Positions 8,492 through 17,889 of a stretch of 64,000 bases of DNA are shown in pieces. Below the pieces are notes generated by a model. It saw nothing but the letters and a program-made list of their open reading frames with translations. It ran no database searches and was not told the DNA's origin. Position numbers and translations under genes: made by a program. This DNA is from Cyclobacteriaceae bacterium (GTDB taxonomy: Bacteria > Bacteroidota > Bacteroidia > Cytophagales > Cyclobacteriaceae), in contig JAFIEV010000017.1 of assembly GCA_020832305.1 (NCBI GenBank), positions 124,001 through 188,000 of the forward strand, in the 5' to 3' direction. Within the stretch, counting starts at the first letter, position 1. Every line of letters begins with the position of its first letter.

Positions 8492-9342
8492 AAAAATTAT
8501 TTTTTTTAGCATGCCTGTTGACGACACTGCAAAGCATGGCCCAACTCGAGCGAAAGCTTGAAACAGAAAATGAGCCTGAAGATTTAATTTTTCATGCACC
8601 AAGGCACATCAATCTCTACACCGTTGAGCCCCTGGATAAAAATACCTTGCATTTTGCCATTATGCATACTTTTGGCACCCTCGATAATGGCGGTAGAAAC
8701 TTATTTGGTCTCGACAATGGAGCGAATATCAGGTTTAGCCTTGAATATGGTGCTAGCAATAAATTTTCTGTGGGCTTCGGCAGATCGGGAATGGACAAAG
8801 TGTACGATGTGTTTGCCCGATATCACCTCCTGCAACAGACTCGAAATGATGCTATCCCTGTTTCGGTTTCTTTTATGATCAATGCTGCGGCTAATACTGC
8901 TGACTACTCATTCTTACCAGAACCAAGGCCGGTATTTCAGGACAGGCTGAGTTATGCCGGACAGATAATGATTGCCAGAAAATTTTCTGATGCATTTAGT
9001 TTTCAACTGAGTCCTATGGTAGCATGGTTTGTCAATCCAGATCCTATCTTCCAGATTGAGACTACTGAAAATCTGTATCTGGCCCTGGGCCTAAGCGGCA
9101 AATATAAAATTTCAGGTAAATCCTCTCTCACATTGCAGTACATACCCAATTTAAATAATGAGCTGAGAAACAACCTTGGGATAGGCATCGACATTGAAGC
9201 CGGAGGCCATGTATTTCAAATGTATTTTGTCACCAGTCAGGCACTCAATGAGCAATACCTGCTCGCAGGAGGAAATGGTGTGCCTGGAGAGAAATTCAGA
9301 CTGGGTTTCAACGTAAATAGAATTTTTAATCTGAAAAAGTAA
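8488..9342 (+). CDS. DUF5777-type outer-membrane beta-barrel protein
   Basis: A 284-residue protein with a signal peptide (cleavage near SMAQ, residue 19) followed by alternating amphipathic strands typical of an outer-membrane barrel. The opening APRHINLYTVEPLDKNTLHF and NGGRNLFGLDNGANIRF segments match the Bacteroidota family usually annotated as DUF5777. It overlaps the YceI gene by four bases (ATGA) and closes the Rieske-YceI-barrel operon. The function of the family is not established. As a possible outer-membrane partner it could pass small molecules or organise the two upstream periplasmic proteins; nothing in the sequence decides this. Family assignment is from memory of strand motifs. 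Confidence 0.78.
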   Translation: MKKLFFLACLLTTLQSMAQLERKLETENEPEDLIFHAPRHINLYTVEPLDKNTLHFAIMHTFGTLDNGGRNLFGLDNGANIRFSLEYGASNKFSVGFGRSGMDKVYDVFARYHLLQQTRNDAIPVSVSFMINAAANTADYSFLPEPRPVFQDRLSYAGQIMIARKFSDAFSFQLSPMVAWFVNPDPIFQIETTENLYLALGLSGKYKISGKSSLTLQYIPNLNNELRNNLGIGIDIEAGGHVFQMYFVTSQALNEQYLLAGGNGVPGEKFRLGFNVNRIFNLKK

Positions 9343-9534
9343 TTTGCCTCATTCATAATTCGAATTTACCTGATTGGTTTTTTCTAAGCCTATTTTAATC
9401 TTTCAGCATGGTAAAATTCACCATAGTGATAAACGTTTGATTCACATAGTCCTTGCGCCCTGAAAATTAATTTAAAACCTCAATAGTCCTTTTAGGTAGT
9501 AGTCATGTAAATAGTCTGTAATGAAGCAGAATTG

Positions 9535-10563
9535 ATGACACGCTCCCGATCAAATTACCTGATAAACAGGCTTCTTGCCAATGATCTAACAGCTGCAGAG
9601 CTGGAAGAATTGCTTAAAGGTTTGGAGGATCAGGATTATATCTATGAGTATTCAGATGTGCTTGAAAAGCAATTTGAAAGGTTGATTGATGAGCATGCCC
9701 CAATTGATCCTGCTGTTCTTGGTGCCTGGAGAAATAAAAATACTGCAAAAGAAAAGTCACAGAGCCTAATAGAGAAGCGTAGTAGGAGGGCTCCTGATTT
9801 ACGCGGTTTAGCGGCAGGTATTGTTATTTTTATTTCCCTTGGTCTGGCTTCTTATTTTATTTATTCGCAGGTAGAATCTGATAATTCAGGTCAACTGGCT
9901 GAAACTGTAATACCAGTGGTCACTCATCGGCAAGAACTGGCGCCTTTGGGCAGACGAAAAACTGTAAAGCTCCAGGATGGGAGCTATGTTAAGCTCAATG
10001 CGGGTAGTAAAATACAGTATCCGGTGACATTCAATGGTGATGACCGATCAGTGGAAATAAATGGAGAAGCGTTTTTCGATGTTGCCAGGGATGAATCAAG
10101 ACCTTTTCTTATTCATGTTTCTGATGTATTGATCAAAGTACTGGGCACTTCATTTAATGTAAAATATTTTGAAGAAGATAAAGAATTATCAATAACCGTA
10201 AGTAGCGGATCAGTTGGCGTAGAGATGCCGTTGGTGCAAAATAAGCCGGTCGTGCTCACTAAAGATCAAAAATTGATTTTTGATATCTCCAGTGGCAGTA
10301 CAAATATATTAGATGTTGTTGCAGATGAAGATATCAGTTGGATCAAAGGTCTTTTGCGCTTTGACCGCACACCTTTTGTCAAAGTAAAGGGCATGCTTGA
10401 GCGGTGGTATGATGTAGAGATTCAAATCACCAATGAAAAATTATACAATGCTTCTTTAACGGGTAAGCATTTGAATGAGAGCTTGATATCTGTACTTGAG
10501 TCAATCAGTTATGCACTTGGTGCCGAGTATGAGATTAAAGGTCGTACCATTATATTAAAATAG
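9535..10563 (+). CDS. FecR family anti-sigma factor with C-terminal DUF4974
   Basis: A 342-residue inner-membrane anti-sigma regulator of the FecR family. The ATG at 9535 is preferred to the TTG one codon before it. The N-terminal cytoplasmic part (about 1-85, NYLINRLLANDLTAAELEELL) would hold an ECF sigma factor. A membrane segment follows (about 88-110, GLAAGIVIFISLGLASYFIY). The periplasmic FecR domain is at about 135-250, including GEAFFDVARDESRPFLIHV and a VLGTSFNVKYF strand. The C-terminal DUF4974 (about 270-342) ends in GRTIILK. It is followed by a SusC with an STN domain, its expected signal-giving receptor. Unusually, no ECF sigma gene lies next to it in the window, so its sigma partner must be elsewhere. 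Confidence 0.93.
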   Translation: MTRSRSNYLINRLLANDLTAAELEELLKGLEDQDYIYEYSDVLEKQFERLIDEHAPIDPAVLGAWRNKNTAKEKSQSLIEKRSRRAPDLRGLAAGIVIFISLGLASYFIYSQVESDNSGQLAETVIPVVTHRQELAPLGRRKTVKLQDGSYVKLNAGSKIQYPVTFNGDDRSVEINGEAFFDVARDESRPFLIHVSDVLIKVLGTSFNVKYFEEDKELSITVSSGSVGVEMPLVQNKPVVLTKDQKLIFDISSGSTNILDVVADEDISWIKGLLRFDRTPFVKVKGMLERWYDVEIQITNEKLYNASLTGKHLNESLISVLESISYALGAEYEIKGRTIILK

Positions 10564-10684
10564 TAAACCTTAAACTCTATATGCCTATGAATATGAAGTA
10601 GCCGAAATTTTATGAAAAGGAGAACCTAACCAATCCCCTTTTTACGACCAGTCTAATAAAATTTATCACCTAATATTAAATTCT

Positions 10685-13600
10685 ATGAATGCAAAATTTA
10701 CTATTAGCCAAACGTTCAATCGCTTTATGGCTTTAATGCTAATGGCATGTTTGGCGACCAGCTCATTCGCTAACCAGTTTGAGATGGACCTCGAGGGGAC
10801 TAAATTATCCCTTGTAAATGAGGAAGGAAAAATCGTCAGGATTATCGACAAGATATCCAAACAGACGGGATACGTCTTTATTTATGAAGACAATGTAAAG
10901 GATGAACTCAACAGGAAAGTTTTCATCAAAAACGTAACCAACCTGCGCAGTGCACTGAAAGAAATTACCCAGCAATCAATGTTGGAGTTCAGGGCTGTAA
11001 ATCAAAACATTATCATACGCAAGCGGGAGGCTGAAATGCCAAGCGAGATTATTGAAACCTTGCAGACCCGTACGGTTACTGGAAAAGTAACTGCATCTAT
11101 TGATAATGCTGAGATGCCAGGTGTAAACGTTGTCGTAAAGGGCACTCAGACTGGTACTATTACCGACATTAATGGTAATTACGCCTTGGAAGTATCTGGA
11201 GATAACGTGATTCTGGTGTATTCTTATATCGGATATACCTCGGAGGAAGTTGCCGTTGGAAGCCGCTCAGTTATTAACATGAGTTTATCAGAAAGCATTG
11301 AGGCGCTTCAGGAAATCGTTGTAACCGCTTTGGGTATTGAAAGAGAGAAAAGATCTCTCGGTTACTCGGTAGGCGAAGTAAAGGGAAGTGAAGTAGGAAT
11401 CGTAGGTCAGGAAAACGTGATTGCCGGTCTGGCAGCAAGGGTACCTGGCGTAACCATTAACCAGATGAGTGGCCCTGGATCTTCGGTAAGTGTAACCATA
11501 AGAGGTTTAAACTCACTTACTACAGACAATCAACCGCTTTTCGTAGTGGATGGTATTCCAATGAATAACTCATTGAATAACTTCAGAACACGTGGTGGAA
11601 GAAATGAAATTGACTATGGAAATGCTATCTCAGACATTAACCCTGAGGATATTGAAAGTATTTCTGTACTGAAAGGCCCAAGTGCTGCTGCTTTGTATGG
11701 TTCACGTGCAGGAAACGGTGTAATCCTTATTACGACCAAAAAAGGCTCCAAGGAGAAAATGACTGTTTCTTTCAGTACCAACACGGTTTTTGAAAGACCT
11801 GTTAAATTCCTGAATTTTCATTATCAATATGCCTCAGGCGACCGTACGGCATTGTTGAATGAAAGATCTGCCTACTGGACTGGCTTGCCTCTGGATAAAG
11901 GAATTACTGCAGTGCAATGGAATGCTCCTCTTGATGCAAATGGCAATCCTATTGCAACCGAATTGAGATCTTATCCTGATAACATGAGGAATTTCCTTCA
12001 AACAGGCATAACTTCAACCAATTCAATTGCTATTGGGGGCTCTAGTGACAGGGCAACATATCGTTTCTCATACACCAACATGGCACACCAGGGAATGATC
12101 CCAAACTCTGACCTTTTCCGGCATAACATTACCACCAATACCGATTTCAAATTAAACGATAAGTTAACTTTGAGTACCAGTGTAAATTTTGTCAGGTCAA
12201 AATCCAATGACAGACCTTCTACTGGTAACCGTGGTGCCAACCCCGTTGAATCAGTTTATACCTGGCCACATGTGGACATGAACGATTTAAAGGATTTCTG
12301 GCTGCCTGGTCAGGAACAAATTCAGCAGCGATCGGTGGCAGATAATGAGGATAATCCATATTTTCTTGCTTATGGTATTACCAATGCTTTTACCAGAGAC
12401 AGGGTATTCGGTAATGTAAAACTGGATTATAAAATCAGTAAAAACTTCTCGGCTTTTGCTAGAATAATGCAGGACAGTTATACTGAAAACAGGGAAACTA
12501 AAATACCTTTCAGTTACACCCAGGCAAGACAAGGTGGATATCACCTTGAAGATTTGGCCAGAAATGAGACAAATGCCGATTTCCTTGGTACGTTTACCAC
12601 AAATATTACCTCAGATCTCAATCTTTCTATATCAGCGGGTGGTAACTACATGGTACAAACCTACAGAGAGAAGTATATTGGTTCACAGGGCAACCCAGGT
12701 TTAATAGTACCCGGATTATTCAATGTTAACAACATTCCCATCAATGGCCGTGCAGTGAACAACTACCAGATGCAGAGAGCCATCTACAGTTTGTATTCAA
12801 CGGCATCGCTTGGCTTTAAAGATCAGTTATATCTTGATCTCACAGCCCGGAATGACTGGTCAAGCACATTGCCAAGGGAGAACATGTCATTTTTCTATCC
12901 AGCCGCATCTTTGAGCTGGTTGGCCAACTATACCTTTAACCTTCCTCAGAACATTTCATTGTTGAAGTTCAGGGCAGGTATAGCACAGGTTGGTTTGGAA
13001 GCAAGCCCCTATCAATTAGAGCAAGTTCTGGGATTTGGGCAATGGGGATCTACTGTAACAGCTAACTTACCTGGCACATTGCTTAACCCTACATTGAAAC
13101 CTGAATTGGCTACTTCCATAGAATATGGTCTTGATTTGAACATGTTTGAGAACAGGCTTCGCTTTGAGGCTACCTACTTCAGCATGGAGAATGAAAACCA
13201 GATTCTTCGTTTAGGTACACCAGCCTCTTCTGGTTATACCGCGAGAGATATTAATGCCGGTTTGCTTGCAAGCAAAGGCTGGGAATTAATGTTGGGAGGA
13301 ACCGTTATCAAAGATAGAAATGGCTGGAATTTAGATATGTCTGCCAATTTTGGCAGGTTTAGAACCAAAGTTGTAGAACTTGCCGATGGTGTTGACTTCA
13401 TCACGCTTTGGGAAGATAACAACGGTGGAGCCCAGACATTTGTCGGTGAAAATATTGGTGACCTTTACAGCCGTGGTTTTGCATTTGTGGAAGATCCTAA
13501 TTCTCCATATTATCGATGGCCGATATTAGGTGGTGGAACCCGCACCTGGATTGCCAATAATGACAGGGCAGCACGGGTAAAAGTTGGTAACTTCAATCCA

Positions 13601-14314
13601 GATGCGCTTATCGGTTTTCAAACAACTTTAAGCTATAAGCGTTGGACTTTGAATGCCAATTTTGATGCAAGAATTGGTGGCCAGTTTCAATCATTCACTT
13701 ATCGTTATGGTGGATCAAACTGGAAAGACGGCCGTCAGAAAGACATGCTTATCCCGGGAAGTCTTTACAGTCCGGAAGAACTTGTTGCCCTGCTCAAGTC
13801 AGATCCTGAGAAATACATCATTCCTCAAAATGGCTGGTTCCCAAGAGTGGGTGGCTACTCGGCCGCTGAAGGTGGATATGTTACTAACAATGGAGGTACC
13901 AATGTCGTTTCTGACGATGGAGGCTTTGTTCCTGGTGTTATTATTGGTCCTGATGGTGAATATATTGAAAACCTCGGTGGCCCGGGTACAACTTTCTGGC
14001 CAATGTCGAGATTATTTGCCTGGTCTTACAACCAACAGGTAACCTTTGATGCTGACTTCCTGAAATTGAGAGAACTCTCAATTGGATATAATATACCCAA
14101 TTTTGGCGGATTCCGCAATGCCAATATATCTGTATATACCAGAAATGTGATTTTGTGGACTGCAGCCGGCATTGGTATCGATCCTGAAAGGGCGTTCCAG
14201 GTTCAGGGTGGAAGGCAAGGTGATTCAGCCAATCAGTTCCGTCAGGGTCTTGAACTTCAAAATGTACTTCCATGGACAGTACCCGTTGGGTTCAGGTTAA
14301 ACTTTACATTTTAA
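10685..14314 (+). CDS. SusC/RagA TonB-dependent transporter 1, with STN signalling domain
   Basis: A 1209-residue outer-membrane TonB-dependent transporter. Domains in order: signal peptide (about 1-30); STN domain (about 45-112), which contacts a FecR protein; a carboxypeptidase-regulatory-like domain (about 130-210, starting TVTGKVT and containing VVVKGTQTGTITDINGNYAL); a plug with the SusC signature (VVDGIPMNN, GPSAAALYGSRAGNGVILITTKKG, about 290-355); and a 22-stranded barrel ending in an aromatic residue (RLNFTF). It sits 121 bases after fecR and 26 bases before its SusD partner. The STN domain makes this the only one of the three SusCs expected to signal. Copies 2 and 3 are close paralogues, with copy 2 nearly identical over long stretches. 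The imported substrate is unknown. Confidence 0.96.
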   Translation: MNAKFTISQTFNRFMALMLMACLATSSFANQFEMDLEGTKLSLVNEEGKIVRIIDKISKQTGYVFIYEDNVKDELNRKVFIKNVTNLRSALKEITQQSMLEFRAVNQNIIIRKREAEMPSEIIETLQTRTVTGKVTASIDNAEMPGVNVVVKGTQTGTITDINGNYALEVSGDNVILVYSYIGYTSEEVAVGSRSVINMSLSESIEALQEIVVTALGIEREKRSLGYSVGEVKGSEVGIVGQENVIAGLAARVPGVTINQMSGPGSSVSVTIRGLNSLTTDNQPLFVVDGIPMNNSLNNFRTRGGRNEIDYGNAISDINPEDIESISVLKGPSAAALYGSRAGNGVILITTKKGSKEKMTVSFSTNTVFERPVKFLNFHYQYASGDRTALLNERSAYWTGLPLDKGITAVQWNAPLDANGNPIATELRSYPDNMRNFLQTGITSTNSIAIGGSSDRATYRFSYTNMAHQGMIPNSDLFRHNITTNTDFKLNDKLTLSTSVNFVRSKSNDRPSTGNRGANPVESVYTWPHVDMNDLKDFWLPGQEQIQQRSVADNEDNPYFLAYGITNAFTRDRVFGNVKLDYKISKNFSAFARIMQDSYTENRETKIPFSYTQARQGGYHLEDLARNETNADFLGTFTTNITSDLNLSISAGGNYMVQTYREKYIGSQGNPGLIVPGLFNVNNIPINGRAVNNYQMQRAIYSLYSTASLGFKDQLYLDLTARNDWSSTLPRENMSFFYPAASLSWLANYTFNLPQNISLLKFRAGIAQVGLEASPYQLEQVLGFGQWGSTVTANLPGTLLNPTLKPELATSIEYGLDLNMFENRLRFEATYFSMENENQILRLGTPASSGYTARDINAGLLASKGWELMLGGTVIKDRNGWNLDMSANFGRFRTKVVELADGVDFITLWEDNNGGAQTFVGENIGDLYSRGFAFVEDPNSPYYRWPILGGGTRTWIANNDRAARVKVGNFNPDALIGFQTTLSYKRWTLNANFDARIGGQFQSFTYRYGGSNWKDGRQKDMLIPGSLYSPEELVALLKSDPEKYIIPQNGWFPRVGGYSAAEGGYVTNNGGTNVVSDDGGFVPGVIIGPDGEYIENLGGPGTTFWPMSRLFAWSYNQQVTFDADFLKLRELSIGYNIPNFGGFRNANISVYTRNVILWTAAGIGIDPERAFQVQGGRQGDSANQFRQGLELQNVLPWTVPVGFRLNFTF

Positions 14315-14340
14315 TAACATTGAATTTAAATAATAAAGAA

Positions 14341-16068
14341 ATGAAGAATTTTAAATTCTTATATAAATTTATGATGATCGCAGGTTTGATCGTTATGAAT
14401 TCCTGTGTCGACGAGCTGGTGGAGATGAATAAAAACCCCAACGGAATTGACCCTGCCAATGCAAACCCAAACCTTTTGATGTCAAGTGTACTCAGTGGTA
14501 CAGCTACTTCTTATCTCAATTTAGGATATGGCAATATTGCAGGTACCATACAGCACACGCAGAAAGATGGTTGGTGGTCTAGCCATAATGTATATGACTG
14601 GGGGCCTTCTGACTGGAATGGCTGGTACGGATTATTGAGAAGCAATGAACTTATGATTCGCCGGGCCGATGATCTTGGTTACAGTTTCCATAAAGGCGTT
14701 GGATTGGTTATGAAATCATTTATCTATGCCAATATCACTGATATATGGGGTGATGCACCTTATACCGAGGCGATGAGAGGTAATTCAGATGTTTTGTTTC
14801 CCCGCTTTGATAGCCAGGAAGTAATTTATCAAGGGATTATCGAAGATTTGAAGGCGGCCGATGCATTGTTTGCCACTGGAAATACATTAGGGATGTCTAA
14901 TACCAATGATTTCTACTTCCAGGGTAATATTACCAGGTGGAGACAATTTGCCAATTCACTTTTGCTGAGATATTATATGAGGTTGTCTGAAAAGCTGCCT
15001 CAGTTAGCCAGATCAGGTATTGAAAGTGTTTACCAGGCAGGGTTCTATATAAAAACCAATGCCGATGATGCAACGATGGAATATTTGGGCAACCTATCTG
15101 CTGACTCATGGCCAGAAAATACGGCCCAGGTAACAGATGCCTCTGGCTTCCGTAGAATAAAGCCTTGTCAGACACTGGTTGACAAATTGCTTGCCACAGA
15201 TGATCCTAGAACTAAGGTATGGTTCAGGCCTGTGCATTGCCGTTGGGTTGCAGATGAAACCTTAACGGTAGCTATTGATCCTTTTATCAGAGAAAATGGT
15301 CAGTACATGCCTTTGGGAAATTCATTCAGAAGATCATTCCTGGATGCTGAGTATATTCAAAGAATAGCGGCTGGTAACGTATATACCCGTCATTTTAACC
15401 CAATTCTCAAAGCAGCAGATCCGGCTTTGGCAGGTGCTATCATCGATACAAATGAGATTGTTGGTATTCCAGCCGGAGCTGTAACCCCTGATGGTCACAA
15501 TTTCAACCCTACGGTTGGACAGATCATCGAGAATCAGCACGTTTCTCAGTTGGCAGACATCTATCGTCAGCCACGAGGTCCTTTGTTGAGGGCACGTCTT
15601 ATTTCGGCTTCAGAAACGTTCTTTATTCTTGCTGAAGCTGCCGCAAAGGGCTGGAACGTAGGTAGCGCCGAAGCGCATTATAATGCAGCTATTCAGCAAT
15701 CCCTGAACACCTGGGGTATAGGTAACCAATATGCTGCTTTTATAGCCAAGCCAGGTGTTGCCTTTAATGCAGCAACTGCCATGCAGCAGATAGCAGATCA
15801 GAAATGGATTGCAAGCTGGACAAATCCAGAGGGTTGGTTTGACTGGAGAAGAACTGGTTTACCGAATTTGCAAGCTGGACCTGCTTCTCTGGAGCTTCAG
15901 GTAGCTGTTAGATTTCCATATGGCAATAATGAGATTAACTTCAATAATCAAAATGTATTGTCTGCGGTATCAAGGCTTGTAAATACGCTTGATGCTGAAG
16001 CAAGGGTTGGCGCAAATAACCAATGGGCAAAACCCTGGATTATACAGGGAACAGGCAAGCCCTGGTAA
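14341..16068 (+). CDS. SusD/RagB family nutrient-binding lipoprotein 1
   Basis: A 575-residue surface lipoprotein that caps its SusC partner and binds the nutrient. The ATG at 14341 is chosen because it starts a proper signal with a lipobox Cys (VMNSC, about residue 21); a start further upstream would overlap susC1 and hide this signal. The mature protein starts with VDELVEMNKNPNGIDPANA, typical of the SusD-like-2 type found with SusC, and includes TPR-like helices and the WGDAPYTEAMRG segment. The C-terminus (NNQWAKPW, QGTGKPW) is shared with the other two SusD copies. A strong terminator follows 31 bases after the stop. Confidence 0.94.
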   Translation: MKNFKFLYKFMMIAGLIVMNSCVDELVEMNKNPNGIDPANANPNLLMSSVLSGTATSYLNLGYGNIAGTIQHTQKDGWWSSHNVYDWGPSDWNGWYGLLRSNELMIRRADDLGYSFHKGVGLVMKSFIYANITDIWGDAPYTEAMRGNSDVLFPRFDSQEVIYQGIIEDLKAADALFATGNTLGMSNTNDFYFQGNITRWRQFANSLLLRYYMRLSEKLPQLARSGIESVYQAGFYIKTNADDATMEYLGNLSADSWPENTAQVTDASGFRRIKPCQTLVDKLLATDDPRTKVWFRPVHCRWVADETLTVAIDPFIRENGQYMPLGNSFRRSFLDAEYIQRIAAGNVYTRHFNPILKAADPALAGAIIDTNEIVGIPAGAVTPDGHNFNPTVGQIIENQHVSQLADIYRQPRGPLLRARLISASETFFILAEAAAKGWNVGSAEAHYNAAIQQSLNTWGIGNQYAAFIAKPGVAFNAATAMQQIADQKWIASWTNPEGWFDWRRTGLPNLQAGPASLELQVAVRFPYGNNEINFNNQNVLSAVSRLVNTLDAEARVGANNQWAKPWIIQGTGKPW

Positions 16069-16095
16069 TCTGTAGATTCAATTTTATTAAACTGA

Positions 16096-16126
16096 TAAAA
16101 AGGAGGTCTTTGACCTCCTTTTTTTT
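16096..16126 (+). terminator. Rho-independent terminator after susD copy 1
   Basis: A 9-bp stem AAGGAGGTC (16100-16108) and GACCTCCTT (16112-16120) with a TTT loop, followed by a run of T to 16126. It ends the fecR/SusCD1 transcript and lies just before the insertion element. Confidence 0.9.
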
Positions 16127-16180
16127 ATGCCTTGTAATTTTTTATTGCCTGCACATAACTTATATTCCTCTAAACGGCCC

Positions 16181-16193
16181 AGTAGTTGCTACA
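16181..16193. repeat. IS terminal inverted repeat, left
   Basis: AGTAGTTGCTACA, an exact inverted match to 17877-17889. Its inner bases include the transposase stop codon (TAG on the minus strand at 16189-16191). Confidence 0.85.
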
Positions 16194-17868
16194 AATGAGG
16201 CAATCCCTGTCCCAATTCACCAAAAATTCTCATCTCATCCAAAGCTTCCTGGGCAATCGTTCCCTGGTTCCACTGAAGTTCAATTATCTGTTTGTTGTTT
16301 TTATCTATTATTTCATGGAGCATCATTCGCTGATCCCATTCCCTGAGCTTTGCTGGGGCCTCATGGTGGATTCCCTTACCCCTCCATGATTTTTCAATAT
16401 ATTTAACCAGCCATATTGCCAAAAAATTGAGGTATATGTGTGCCCTAATCCTGGCTGCTTTTCTGTGGCGGATAGGTCTTATCTCTAAATCTGATTTGGC
16501 CAGACGAAAACAACGCTCTGCTTTTATAAGGCTTTTATAATACTCCTTTGCTTCGTGTGAGGTTAATTCTTTAGCTGGTAGATTGGTTTGCAGAAGATAA
16601 TAATGGCCAATGATGTTTTGAGCCCTGAACTGTTGCCTGTTCAGTTTAAAGTTTAGTTTGTATCGCTCCTTCCCCTTATCATTTTGATAAGCATCAAATG
16701 AAAGTTTCCAGCAATGGGTTTGATTGTGTTTTTCCAGCACTTTCATTGCCCTGTGGTAAAGCTTTTCTTTACTGTAATTTTGGGGAGACGACTGTATCTT
16801 TTTTAATGCTTCATATACCTTTCGCAAGTTGCGATAGTTTTGCATTTCCCTTCTGTAGCCTTTTTGATTGTGGCGGCACAATATGTATCTGCGATTTTCC
16901 TGGGTAAATTCAGTGAGGGTTTCATCAAAAAGCTCAGGACAACCTTCATGTATTTGACCCAGCAATGCCAGTTGGCTGGCAGCCGGCAATCCGGTAATAT
17001 ATGACAAGCCCATATCCTGAACCTTTTCCAAAGTACCTTCATCGCTCATCGAACGATCAGCCACCCATATGGCACTTGACGAATGATATTTCTGTTTCCA
17101 GTCAGCAAAAGTCCCAGCCACTGTTTTCACATCAGCCGTGCCCCCTTTCCATACTTTAATGTCAAGTGGAAGGTTATCTGCACAGGTTACCAGTCCGTAA
17201 CTGACAATATAACGGTCATGCCTTTTTTCTTTACTGTCACCATAACCGCCAAGCTCTGCCTTAGTGCCACAAAAATAACTGTTGCTCAGATCGTATAAAA
17301 GCAACCTGCCTGATGGTGGATGTGCCTTGTTTAAATCATTGCGGATTTGTTCAAAACGGCCTTCAAGTAAATCCAAAGACTGATAAAAAGTATCCTCTTT
17401 GTATGAGGGTTTACCATCCAGAACGTAGTTAAGGGTTTGTTGCCTTTTCTTTACATAGCCTAACTTACTATCCGGGTCTAAGATCTGAAGGGTAACCATA
17501 TCGCGAAGGATATTCCCTGACTTAGTGCCCAAATGTTGCCTTAACAGTGACTCCAGACCCGTATTTTTAAAATATCGTAACAAAACCCAGTTACCCGCAC
17601 CGCGAAAAGAATCCCCAATGCAGGTGGAAAGGTCAGGTTGTGTGAAATCACCTGCATCAATGAGAACTTTCCACTCCTGGGCATCAAGATATTTCTGACC
17701 ACCGTGCTTTAGTATTAATCGACTTCTTTCCAGAATGGGAAGCTTTTCCAGTTTTTGAACCGTTCGGTTACGGGGCTTACCTGTCTGAGGATCTCTGTAG
17801 GACTCTACTAGTTTGCGATTACGGCCGTCCTTTCCTTTTCGCTTGACTGTGCTACATTGTATGTACAT
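16189..17868 (-). CDS. IS1634 family transposase (DDE)
   Basis: A 559-residue transposase that cuts and joins the element ends in the cytoplasm. The N-terminal region (about 1-60, with KLVESYRDPQTGKPRNRTV) is typical of IS1634-type proteins of the wider IS4 group. The catalytic core appears complete: first Asp in LLYDLSNSYF (Asp193), second Asp in WVADRSMSDEGT (Asp271), and the Glu in the Y-(2)-R-type region KAERCFRLAKSDLEIRPIRH (about Glu451). Length and intact triad suggest a functional enzyme. It is oriented against the surrounding SusCD genes. No frameshift or internal stop was seen. Confidence 0.93.
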   Translation of the reverse strand: MYIQCSTVKRKGKDGRNRKLVESYRDPQTGKPRNRTVQKLEKLPILERSRLILKHGGQKYLDAQEWKVLIDAGDFTQPDLSTCIGDSFRGAGNWVLLRYFKNTGLESLLRQHLGTKSGNILRDMVTLQILDPDSKLGYVKKRQQTLNYVLDGKPSYKEDTFYQSLDLLEGRFEQIRNDLNKAHPPSGRLLLYDLSNSYFCGTKAELGGYGDSKEKRHDRYIVSYGLVTCADNLPLDIKVWKGGTADVKTVAGTFADWKQKYHSSSAIWVADRSMSDEGTLEKVQDMGLSYITGLPAASQLALLGQIHEGCPELFDETLTEFTQENRRYILCRHNQKGYRREMQNYRNLRKVYEALKKIQSSPQNYSKEKLYHRAMKVLEKHNQTHCWKLSFDAYQNDKGKERYKLNFKLNRQQFRAQNIIGHYYLLQTNLPAKELTSHEAKEYYKSLIKAERCFRLAKSDLEIRPIRHRKAARIRAHIYLNFLAIWLVKYIEKSWRGKGIHHEAPAKLREWDQRMMLHEIIDKNNKQIIELQWNQGTIAQEALDEMRIFGELGQGLPHL

Positions 17869-17876
17869 GATACAAA

Positions 17877-17889
17877 TGTAGCAACTACT
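17877..17889. repeat. IS terminal inverted repeat, right
   Basis: TGTAGCAACTACT, the exact reverse complement of the left end at 16181-16193, eight bases upstream of the transposase start. The promoter of the transposase must lie in or just outside this end. Confidence 0.85.

Larger units (their letters stand above)
16181..17889 (-). mobile_element. IS1634-family insertion sequence between SusCD pairs 1 and 2
   Basis: The element of about 1.7 kb is bounded by perfect 13-bp inverted repeats, AGTAGTTGCTACA at 16181-16193 and its reverse complement at 17877-17889, and contains one intact 559-codon transposase on the minus strand. The left repeat overlaps the transposase stop codon. The flanking bases (GGCCC on the left, TTGTG on the right) do not form a target-site duplication, even if the ends are moved by a few bases. 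Either the true ends differ slightly or the flanks have been rearranged since insertion. Confidence 0.85.

Noticed and set aside
14272-14340. Upstream in-frame starts for the three SusD genes (also at 22202 and 28570)
   Set aside because: They overlap the end of each susC and put 17-23 residues before the lipoprotein signal; the ATG codons at 14341, 22271 and 28621 give proper signals.
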